NCBI GenBank assembly: GCA_030636125.1
Contig: DAOVXM010000118.1
Span: forward strand, 1-7,508
Length of the DNA stretch: 7,508 nucleotides
Source of the DNA: Chloroflexota bacterium
GTDB taxonomy: Bacteria > Chloroflexota > Anaerolineae > Anaerolineales > UBA4823
Reading direction: 5' to 3'
Shown: positions 1 through 4,590 of the stretch, piece after piece
How positions within the stretch are numbered: the first letter of the stretch is position 1
How the letters are laid out: every line of letters begins with the position of its first letter
Translations under genes and position numbers: made by a program
Notes under the pieces: model-generated
The model's database searches: none
Told to the model about the DNA's origin: nothing
Seen by the model: only the letters and a program-made list of their open reading frames with translations

Positions 1-492
1 ATGAAAAACGCCGATATCCCAAAAGATACTCAAATACCAGCGGAGGGTACTTCACTCTTTAACGAATTGTTGTCGCGTCAAATCAGGTGCACACCTCCCG
101 AATTGCTTACCAGGATTTATGACTGGCAAAGTTCACCTGATGTGGGTTTGTGGTGGAGGAAACCCAGTATTGGTCAGCGCACCAAAAGGGAATGGTCCAG
201 GTTAAAACGCGAGTTGGACAAAAGCCAACCTACCATGTTGATACTTATTCGCGCCAGAGGCTATTTCGATAATCCCACGAAGAATCACCAGGTTCTCGCC
301 ATCGGTTATGAATTCAATCCTGCCACCAAGGATCTAGTGGTTCAAGTGTACGACCCCAATCAGCCAGACAAGACCAACATATTATCGATGAATTTGGGGT
401 TGCCGGAGGGACGGCTCCACTTCAAAGACTCTACCAGGAAAAGGACACGCGGCTTCTTGGTGTATCCAGCCAGAATGGCGGCAAGCGCTTGA
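1..492 (+). CDS. C39-like (papain-like) cysteine peptidase domain protein, 5'-truncated by window edge
   Basis: The frame is open from base 1 to a TGA at 490-492. The ATG at base 1 is probably an internal methionine, because the visible 163 residues resemble only the back half of a C39-like/papain-like domain. The segment with IPKDT, PAEG and LFNELLSRQ (residues about 6-27) matches the region that follows the nucleophile helix in this family. NHQVLAIGY (95-103) would supply the catalytic His96. VYDPNQPD (116-123) would supply the acidic or amide partner (Asp118/Asn120). The expected nucleophile cysteine, usually in a GxCGGM-like motif, is not seen and should lie upstream of the window; the single Cys30 is in the wrong context. 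In this family the substrate is generally unknown, and many members are intracellular or stand-alone hydrolase-like proteins. The family call comes from remembered motifs, not from a search. Confidence 0.6.
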   Translation: MKNADIPKDTQIPAEGTSLFNELLSRQIRCTPPELLTRIYDWQSSPDVGLWWRKPSIGQRTKREWSRLKRELDKSQPTMLILIRARGYFDNPTKNHQVLAIGYEFNPATKDLVVQVYDPNQPDKTNILSMNLGLPEGRLHFKDSTRKRTRGFLVYPARMAASA

Positions 493-639
493 TGCTCCAC
501 AGGCTTATGGAGAGAGTTGCTCAAAATTGAGAGGATTGACAGCAAAATGATGTTTTCGCCAGCTTACTAGGAGAATCCAAATTTTGCTAATCACGGATAT
601 GTTGTGTCAATAATATGCGTGTTATGAAAGGAGGGCACC
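493..639. other. Intergenic spacer before the YbaK-type gene
   Basis: This stretch has no gene. It holds a weak inverted repeat, CTCCA (495-499) with TGGAG (508-512), and the short palindrome CTCAAAATTGAG (520-531) just after the peptidase stop. Neither is followed by a T-run, so a terminator call is weak. TTGACA at 536-541 matches a perfect -35 box, but no -10 lies 16-18 bases downstream. TAATAT at 611-616 is a possible -10 without a good -35. Separate transcription of the downstream gene is plausible but not shown. Confidence 0.4.
627..635 (+). promoter_or_regulatory. Strong ribosome binding site of the YbaK-type gene
   Basis: AAAGGAGGG is nearly a full complement of the 16S rRNA 3' end. 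Its GGAGG core (630-634) sits 5 bases before the ATG at 640, which fixes that start and suggests efficient translation. Confidence 0.85.
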
Positions 640-1107
640 ATGCCCAAGGACAAGTTGAGAGAATACCTCGAGAGTCACGAGGTCCAATACACGGTCATTG
701 AACACTCGCCGGTTTACACCGCCCAGGAAATTGCCGCCTCTGCGCACATTCCTGGCAAACAATTGGCGAAAACGGTGATGGTTAAAATCGACGGGGAGAT
801 GGCCATGGCCGTCATGCCAGCGCCGTACCGGGTGAATTTCAAGCGATTTAAAGAGCAAACCGGCGCTAACCAAGTTGAGCTGGCCAGCGAGCAAGAATTC
901 AAGGACAAGTTCCCAGATTGCGAACCTGGCGCGATGCCGCCTTTTGGAAACCTGTATGGCATGGAAGTGTACGCTGCGAAGAATCTGGCAGAAGAAATGG
1001 AAATCGCCTTCTGCGCAGGCGCTCACGGCGAACTGATCCGCATAACATACAAAGATTTTGAGAGCTTGGCAAAACCAAAGGTGCTCGATTTCGCTTGGAA
1101 ACCTTGA
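640..1107 (+). CDS. YbaK/EbsC-family aminoacyl-tRNA deacylase (tRNA editing protein)
   Basis: The 155-residue protein is a stand-alone YbaK/ProX-type editing domain (Pfam tRNA_edit family). Relatives hydrolyse wrongly charged tRNAs in trans, for example Cys-tRNA(Pro) or Ala-tRNA(Pro), in the cytoplasm. Visible marks are HSPVYTAQE (22-30), GKQLAKTVMVK (39-49) with the conserved lysine (Lys44) that family members use near the active site, and AMPPFGNLYGM (98-108), the GxxPPFG-type loop. GAHGELIRITYKDF (127-140) matches the C-terminal glycine/histidine segment. The length is normal for a free-standing member and the frame is intact. The start is fixed by the AAAGGAGGG at 627-635. No partner synthetase gene is next to it. 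Which misacylated tRNA it edits cannot be told from the sequence. The family call is secure and the substrate is unknown. Confidence 0.93.
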   Translation: MPKDKLREYLESHEVQYTVIEHSPVYTAQEIAASAHIPGKQLAKTVMVKIDGEMAMAVMPAPYRVNFKRFKEQTGANQVELASEQEFKDKFPDCEPGAMPPFGNLYGMEVYAAKNLAEEMEIAFCAGAHGELIRITYKDFESLAKPKVLDFAWKP

Positions 1108-1179
1108 CACGGCAAATCCCAGAAGGTCAAGACTATAAGCAATAATTTTGTTGATCACTCTGGATCGAACGGCTCTTCC

Positions 1180-1195
1180 TGATACGACCGTATCA
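1180..1195. repeat. Palindrome TGATACG-AC-CGTATCA, possible operator
   Basis: TGATACGACCGTATCA has two perfect 7-base arms around a 2-base centre. The centre is too short for an RNA hairpin, so a protein-binding dyad is the more natural reading. Copies of its half-site in the form ATACGG recur at 1209-1214 and 1223-1228. No gene start follows closely on either strand, so its target is unclear. Confidence 0.35.
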
Positions 1196-1284
1196 ACGCG
1201 GACAGCGAATACGGTGCCTACTATACGGTTAATTTTGCCAGGACGTAGTGAGGAGGATATGTAAAGAGCGAAATTGGCCTCATC

Positions 1285-1302
1285 CAGTGAGGAAAATCAC
1301 TG
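1285..1302. repeat. 6-bp hairpin with GGAAAA loop
   Basis: CAGTGA (1285-1290) and TCACTG (1297-1302) are perfect complements around GGAAAA. There is no T-run after it on either strand. It may be part of a folded transcript together with the larger stem at 1343-1374, but short stems like this also occur by chance. Confidence 0.25.
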
Positions 1303-1342
1303 CGATTTAGTCAAGAATGACCCATCATGGTGTAAGAATCTC

Positions 1343-1374
1343 ATGGGCGTTTTCACCGCCATGAAAACGCCCAT
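1343..1374. terminator. Perfect 13-bp stem, possible bidirectional terminator
   Basis: ATGGGCGTTTTCA (1343-1355) and TGAAAACGCCCAT (1362-1374) are exact complements with a 6-base loop, CCGCCA. This is the strongest hairpin in the window and lies between two converging genes, where a shared terminator would be expected. Against this, only AATTTA follows on the plus strand and GAGATTC on the minus strand, so no real U-tract is present. It is also 235 bases past the upstream stop and 340 bases past the lipoprotein stop. It could instead be a structural element of an RNA or an inverted-repeat remnant. Confidence 0.4.
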
Positions 1375-1377
1375 AAT

Positions 1378-1575
1378 TTAGAGCCCCCTTGGAGAGAGCG
1401 AGACTTTACAAACCCGTGCCCCTTCTAAAGCGTAGATGGTTTTATCTAACTCCCTCCTATTAAACAAACGTTGATGCTCAACGGTTGTTACATCATAACC
1501 TTCCAGGTTGCAGTTAACAAAGCAAAATGGTGCGCGTGAACCAGGTTCCTGCCACAGCCGCCAGTGGCAGGCCAC
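1378..1575 (-). CDS. Small ORF of doubtful status, no family recognised
   Basis: A 65-codon frame starts with GTG at 1573-1575 and ends with TAA at 1378-1380. I see no convincing Shine-Dalgarno sequence before the GTG. The same frame stays open further upstream as far as about base 1660, so the GTG is arbitrary. The product is basic, has four cysteines, and shows no signal peptide, membrane segment or known motif. The middle, around YDVTTVEHQRLFNRRELDK, has a protein-like mix of residues, which could mean a gene remnant. An inverted repeat (1548-1571) falls inside its 5' end. It may well be a chance frame. Confidence 0.15.
   Translation of the reverse strand: MACHWRLWQEPGSRAPFCFVNCNLEGYDVTTVEHQRLFNRRELDKTIYALEGARVCKVSLSPRGL
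1548..1571. repeat. 8-bp inverted repeat
   Basis: CCTGCCAC (1548-1555) and GTGGCAGG (1564-1571) are perfect complements with an 8-base spacer, AGCCGCCA. The stem is GC-rich and should be stable as RNA on either strand. No T-run follows, so it is not a clear terminator. Confidence 0.3.
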
Positions 1576-1715
1576 TATAGCTATTGATTTCCGGGAGCCT
1601 GAGCACCGAAAAGCCGGACCGGTATTCTGTGTACCGCTCTCCCAAGCTCAAACAACTCTGTCAGGACGCTCCCGTTAATTGAAGGAATAGTGCCGTCTAA
1701 GTTTGGATCCCCATA

Positions 1716-2729
1716 TCAAGGCGAATATTGGCCTAACAAAACCAGATCACCCCAAGTCATGGGATTCGTCAATTTTCGCTTAGGGCTGGTCGAAACCATG
1801 CTCTGCTGTACATTTTCGTCAGAGTGATCATTATCCGATACTGAGAAAGTAAAACCATAGTGAACCCCCTTTGCTGGGGTGATATCAAAAGTATCCCAAG
1901 GAATTTTCACCTCAACACGGTGCCCGTTGTCTGTGAGCATGGCACCAATTTTCACTTTCCTACGACCACCTTCTTCCAAGCGCGGGTACCACAAATAAGC
2001 TTCGGGACTCGTTCCAGGCTGTGGAGAGCCCGGAGAAACACCCAATTGGTAATCATCTAGGCTCAAAGTCTCTAAATAAAAATCATTGGAAACCTTGGTA
2101 TCCATTAATACCTCCAGGCTATCACCTTTGAACAGGTCCTCCCCTGCGGCATTTTGTACATATTTATCGTCAATTACCCTTACCGCGATATAGAGATTAT
2201 TATCATCCCACCCCACCATCACATTGGCGAAGAGATCATCTCTTCCGCTCCAGCGATCAACCCCATAGACAAGATTATCAACCGGGTAGCGGTCAAGTTC
2301 CCACTCATCGAACACGCCGTCGATCGTAGGTTCTCTGCGCAAGTAGTAAGCCTTGATGCTGGTGCCTGGCCGGATACTTGGGCCAACATATGAAACTGGT
2401 GTGTTCGTCGCTGTGGGTGTCGCTGTATAGGGAATTGGGGTGAATGTAGATGTATAGGGAACAGGCGTGGACGTGTGTGTTGGCGGTGGCACCGTGATGG
2501 ACGGTGTTATTGTCGCAGTAGTTGTTGGCACAATGGTCAGTGTCGCGGTCGGTGCAATGGCTGTCTGGCTTGCAGTCGCTGATACCGATTCGTAAAGTGC
2601 AGTCCGAGTTAGATCTGCCGTAGGGTATACAGATGGTGTCGATCTAGTAATCGGGGGCATATTACAAGCTATGGCGCTGACTATGACAGCGCTCACCGCC
2701 AGGAATAATCGCCTCTTCTTGTTTTTCAT
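1716..2729 (-). CDS. Lipoprotein with Thr/Pro stalk and C-terminal CBM9-like domain
   Basis: The 337-residue product starts with a basic n-region (MKNKKRR) and a hydrophobic stretch ending in the lipobox A-I-A-C, so lipid attachment at Cys22 is predicted. Residues about 30-115 form a Thr/Pro/Ser stalk with 9-residue repeats. The rest looks like a family 9 carbohydrate-binding module: PTIDGVFDEWE (134-144), a GWDDNNLYIAVRV strand (173-185), GDSLEVLMD (202-210), VKIPWDTF (274-281) and a closing MTWGDLVLLG. The likely role is binding of polysaccharide at the cell surface. No catalytic domain is present, so it is a binder or a sensor-like protein. I chose the ATG at 2729 because GGAG lies 5 bases before it; a GTG at 2744 would put five residues ahead of the signal peptide and has only a weak AGGAA. 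It is transcribed in the same direction as cyuA but 216 bases away, so it may have its own promoter. Confidence 0.8.
   Translation of the reverse strand: MKNKKRRLFLAVSAVIVSAIACNMPPITRSTPSVYPTADLTRTALYESVSATASQTAIAPTATLTIVPTTTATITPSITVPPPTHTSTPVPYTSTFTPIPYTATPTATNTPVSYVGPSIRPGTSIKAYYLRREPTIDGVFDEWELDRYPVDNLVYGVDRWSGRDDLFANVMVGWDDNNLYIAVRVIDDKYVQNAAGEDLFKGDSLEVLMDTKVSNDFYLETLSLDDYQLGVSPGSPQPGTSPEAYLWYPRLEEGGRRKVKIGAMLTDNGHRVEVKIPWDTFDITPAKGVHYGFTFSVSDNDHSDENVQQSMVSTSPKRKLTNPMTWGDLVLLGQYSP
2412..2465 (-). repeat. 9-residue repeats in the lipoprotein stalk
   Basis: The stalk contains PVPYTSTFT followed directly by PIPYTATPT (residues 89-106), a period of nine codons. At the DNA level TGTATAGGGAA occurs at 2424-2434 and again at 2451-2461 on the plus strand, 27 bases apart. 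Such repeats can shrink or grow by slippage and set the length of the surface tether. Confidence 0.6.
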
Positions 2730-2734
2730 ATTTG

Positions 2735-2738
2735 CTCC
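2735..2738 (-). promoter_or_regulatory. Ribosome binding site that decides the lipoprotein start
   Basis: Read on the minus strand this is GGAG, 5 bases before the ATG at 2729. It supports that start over the GTG at 2744, which would lie upstream of this site. Confidence 0.6.
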
Positions 2739-2813
2739 AAACACAAATTCCTATTGGGACACTGAATCTCGCCTGGTTAGTGAGGTTGGCATATCCGTAG
2801 CCAATCCTTTTAC

Positions 2814-2842
2814 GTTACAGGTAGCTACTCAGTTTATTGCAA
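2814..2842 (-). promoter_or_regulatory. Possible promoter of the lipoprotein gene
   Basis: On the minus strand TTGCAA (2842-2837) and TGTAAC (2819-2814) are 17 bases apart and match 4 of 6 consensus bases each. Transcription would begin near 2806, leaving a leader of about 77 bases. The 216-base gap after cyuA makes a separate promoter reasonable, but the match is modest and the rest of the gap shows no clear terminator for cyuA. Confidence 0.3.
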
Positions 2843-2945
2843 GGAGAGCACTTCTCAACGAAATGACTTTTACTTGTACTGTAGGTAAAGACGATATTCA
2901 AGGCTTTACGGTTCCTGAAAGCTGGCCACCTCACCACCGTTTGAT

Positions 2946-4265
2946 CTAGATTCCGGAGAATTCTTTCTCCATCATAATTTGGAGAATCGTACGATCAGTC
3001 TCAATCATTCCCTGAGTACTGAGCGTGCCAATATTCTGCATTGTCTGTTCCGGTGAGGCCGCGATGATACCATTAGTGCTATGAACCTGAACGCCCTGAA
3101 GGGCAAAAAGTGCTGCCTGCACAGCGGTACCAGCTGCTGTGGCCAGCTTCAAAGAGCAGCCTGCTTTAGCGCCATCACAGATCACACCAGCTAAATCTTC
3201 GGTTAGATTCTTGATTGCTCCCGCTATATGATGAATAGTGCCGCCAAGCAGATAGGTGATGCCAGCAGTAGCCCCGGCACCAGCCGCAATTGAGCATCCA
3301 CACAACGCAGAGAGCCTTCCGGTATATGCCTTGATGAACGCGGTAATGATATGGCTCAGGGCGATGGCTTCAAAGACATCCCTTTTATCGCACTCAAGAT
3401 AATCTTTGACCGCCCAAATTGGCAATATCGCCGTTAATCCGTGGTTACCACTACCTGCTGAACTCATGGCAGGCATCTTGACACCTGACATCCGGGCGTC
3501 TGAAGCAGCCGAGGTGAGGATTTTGGCCGCCAGAATCATATCCTTTTCTATCAACTGCTGCCTGACAAGCCTATCCAGGGTCTTGCCGACCCCCAGACCG
3601 CTGCCATGTTTAAGCCCATAATCAGCCAATCGCAAATTATATTGAACGCCCTCTTCAAGGAACCGAATATCTTCCGTGTCCAAATCATCAACGAGCCCTA
3701 ATAACTCAGGAAGAGAAAGCTCTCTCAACCAAGCCTCAAGGTCAAACAGCTCACCCTTACTGCCTCCATTACTTCTCTTTGACAACAATGGGCTATCTGA
3801 AATCTCTTGGCTGTTGATAGTCAAAGAGGTAATGTTGTCATGAGAATCCATGATCACAGACTCAGCCACTGTGCGCTCTCCCAGTATGGCTGTCTTGATA
3901 AAAAGTCCTTTTTGATCTGGGAGAAGATTTATCTTTACCCCACCTGCTCGAAGGATCTTCTGCGCCTTTGCGATGACATCATCATCCACAGGTTCTAGGA
4001 CCTCCAACTTGAGTTCAGGATCACCGCCAATCGCTCCAAGGGCGCTAGCCACATCCAGGCCACAAAGACCTGCAGTGCCAGGGATCGATACCGCCACACT
4101 GTTCTTATAAATATTGGCATCAACCCATACCTCAATGGAGGTGATTTCCTCATCGTCCAGAAGCGCCGCGGCCGCGGCGGCGCCCAGGGCAATGGCTGAT
4201 GGTTCGGTACACCCCAAAGCGGGGGCGACCTCCATCCTTAGAATATCCTTGACTGTGAAAGACAT
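2946..4265 (-). CDS. cyuA: L-cysteine desulfidase, CyuA/UPF0597 family (SDH alpha-like)
   Basis: The 439-residue protein matches the CyuA (YhaM)/UPF0597 family, which shares the alpha-domain fold of iron-sulfur serine dehydratases. Characterised members are cytoplasmic [4Fe-4S] enzymes that turn L-cysteine into pyruvate, sulfide and ammonia. Typical blocks are APALGCTEPSAIALG (14-28), a KMPAMSSAGSGNHGLTAILP block (263-282), LCGCSIAAGAGATAG (321-335) and ICDGAKAGCSLKLATAAGTA (362-381). Cys19, Cys322/324 and Cys363 are the likely cluster ligands, by analogy with the three conserved cysteines of the archaeal enzyme. Length is normal for the family. I chose the ATG at 4265: AGGAGG lies 7 bases before it, while the ATG at 4271 is only one base from that site. 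No CyuP-like cysteine transporter or serine dehydratase beta gene is next to it. Many relatives are loosely annotated as serine dehydratase alpha subunit; serine activity cannot be excluded. A promoter and structured leader lie upstream. Confidence 0.88.
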   Translation of the reverse strand: MSFTVKDILRMEVAPALGCTEPSAIALGAAAAAALLDDEEITSIEVWVDANIYKNSVAVSIPGTAGLCGLDVASALGAIGGDPELKLEVLEPVDDDVIAKAQKILRAGGVKINLLPDQKGLFIKTAILGERTVAESVIMDSHDNITSLTINSQEISDSPLLSKRSNGGSKGELFDLEAWLRELSLPELLGLVDDLDTEDIRFLEEGVQYNLRLADYGLKHGSGLGVGKTLDRLVRQQLIEKDMILAAKILTSAASDARMSGVKMPAMSSAGSGNHGLTAILPIWAVKDYLECDKRDVFEAIALSHIITAFIKAYTGRLSALCGCSIAAGAGATAGITYLLGGTIHHIAGAIKNLTEDLAGVICDGAKAGCSLKLATAAGTAVQAALFALQGVQVHSTNGIIAASPEQTMQNIGTLSTQGMIETDRTILQIMMEKEFSGI

Positions 4266-4271
4266 AACCAT

Positions 4272-4278
4272 TCCTCCT
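4272..4278 (-). promoter_or_regulatory. Ribosome binding site that decides the cyuA start
   Basis: On the minus strand this reads AGGAGGA. The spacing is 7 bases to the ATG at 4265 and practically none to the ATG at 4271, which therefore is unlikely to be used. A small hairpin, CTGGA-CGA-TCCAG on the plus strand (4282-4294), ends just upstream. Confidence 0.8.
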
Positions 4279-4332
4279 AACCTGGACGATCCAGCCCCGA
4301 AGAAGGAGTTACTGGGTCCAGGGATATAATAA

Positions 4333-4358
4333 GTCCTCCCAGAAATTCAAGGGAGGAC
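4333..4358 (-). promoter_or_regulatory. cyuA leader hairpin carrying SD-like and anti-SD arms
   Basis: On the cyuA transcript the arms are GTCCTCCC (4358-4351) and GGGAGGAC (4340-4333), perfect 8-bp complements around a 10-base loop. The second arm contains GGAGGA, the same sequence as in the real ribosome binding site (4277-4272), and the first arm is complementary to both. The hairpin and pairing with the ribosome binding site are therefore mutually exclusive. No U-run follows directly, so it is not a simple terminator. Control of translation is inference only. Confidence 0.45.
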
Positions 4359-4383
4359 AATGGATGTGGTGAAATTACTACCC

Positions 4384-4396
4384 TGAGTAATACTCA
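4384..4396. promoter_or_regulatory. Palindrome TGAGTA-A-TACTCA in the cyuA leader, possible operator
   Basis: The 6-1-6 palindrome is perfect. It lies roughly 30-40 bases downstream of the predicted cyuA transcription start. The half-site TGAGTA occurs once more at 4430-4435, over the cyuA -10 box, 46 bases away. A repressor bound at both would block transcription, but no regulator gene is present in the window. Confidence 0.35.
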
Positions 4397-4431
4397 ATTT
4401 AACACACAACGTGTATATGTACGATATTATG

Positions 4432-4460
4432 AGTATATAGAATTTTTCCGCCTTGCGCAA
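4432..4460 (-). promoter_or_regulatory. Promoter of cyuA, sigma-70-like
   Basis: On the minus strand TTGCGC (4460-4455) and TATACT (4437-4432) are separated by exactly 17 bases. The -10 matches 5 of 6 consensus bases and the -35 matches at TTG. Transcription would start near 4425, giving a leader of about 160 bases with two hairpins, long enough for leader control. Confidence 0.55.
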
Positions 4461-4471
4461 GTATCATTGCG
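4456..4471. promoter_or_regulatory. Dyad CGCAA-N6-TTGCG over the cyuA -35 box
   Basis: CGCAA (4456-4460) and TTGCG (4467-4471) are perfect complements around GTATCA. The dyad overlaps the predicted cyuA -35 box (4455-4460), a common place for a repressor or activator site. A second small palindrome, TTGCGCAA (4453-4460), overlaps it. Confidence 0.35.
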
Positions 4472-4480
4472 GTCTTTTCG

Positions 4481-4530
4481 CTGAATATTTCTTGATTAAT
4501 ACTGAATATCCCCTGGTTACCCCAGAATAT
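4481..4530 (+). promoter_or_regulatory. Three GAATAT direct repeats at 21-base pitch, probable activator sites
   Basis: CTGAATAT (4481-4488), CTGAATAT (4502-4509) and CAGAATAT (4523-4530) start exactly 21 bases apart, which is two turns of the DNA helix, so all three face the same side. The last copy occupies the -35 position relative to TATAGT at 4549-4554. This layout resembles promoters driven by response regulators that bind direct repeats in place of a -35 box. The bound protein is unknown. Confidence 0.45.
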
Positions 4531-4548
4531 TCGCGCTAAAATCTGTAG

Positions 4549-4554
4549 TATAGT
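4549..4554 (+). promoter_or_regulatory. -10-like box for the glycosyltransferase gene
   Basis: TATAGT matches 5 of 6 bases of the -10 consensus and lies 37 bases before the ATG at 4591. No normal -35 box is found 16-18 bases upstream; the third GAATAT repeat ends 18 bases before it. That fits an activator-dependent promoter but does not prove one. Confidence 0.35.
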
Positions 4555-4590
4555 ACCTAATAATTCACCACCATCAGGAGAACGCATTAT

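Larger units (their letters stand above)
1108..1715. other. Gene-poor convergent region rich in inverted repeats
   Basis: These 608 bases lie between the ends of two converging genes, which is long for a terminator region. They contain a 7+7 palindrome (1180-1195), repeated ATACGG hexamers, a start-stop pair behind a strong Shine-Dalgarno sequence (1251-1264), a 6-bp hairpin (1285-1302), a perfect 13-bp hairpin (1343-1374), an 8-bp hairpin (1548-1571) and one small ORF of doubtful reality on the minus strand (1378-1575). No frame shows a protein family I recognise. A small RNA or a decayed gene are both possible. Confidence 0.5.
4266..4590. other. Divergent regulatory region between cyuA and the glycosyltransferase
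   Basis: This stretch has no credible gene; the one sizeable minus-strand frame in it is low-complexity in character and crosses the promoter elements. It holds, from left to right, the cyuA ribosome binding site, a short hairpin (4282-4294), a leader hairpin (4333-4358), a 13-base palindrome (4384-4396), the cyuA promoter (4432-4460), a dyad over its -35 (4456-4471), three GAATAT repeats (4481-4530) and a -10-like box (4549-4554) facing the glycosyltransferase. Confidence 0.6.

Noticed and set aside
536..541. Perfect TTGACA as a -35 box for the YbaK-type gene
   Set aside because: No -10-like hexamer is found 16-18 bases downstream; the nearest candidates are 22 or more bases away.
622..1158. 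178-codon minus-strand ORF over the YbaK-type gene
   Set aside because: It is the shadow of a well-supported plus-strand gene, and its sequence has no family features.
1108..1715. tRNA or insertion sequence in the gene-poor region
   Set aside because: GGATCGAACGG slightly resembles a T-loop but no acceptor or anticodon stem can be built around it. No transposase-like frame with matching terminal repeats was seen.
4333..4358. Rho-independent terminator reading towards the glycosyltransferase
   Set aside because: On the plus strand the stem is followed by AATGG, not by a T-run, and no plus-strand gene ends upstream of it.
4266..4425. T-box or known riboswitch in the cyuA leader
   Set aside because: There is no AGGGTGG-type T-box sequence, no clear terminator/antiterminator pair with a U-tract, and no riboswitch core that I recognise.
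4399..4587. 62-codon minus-strand ORF in the divergent region
   Set aside because: It overlaps both predicted promoters and all three GAATAT repeats, lacks a good ribosome binding site and resembles no family.
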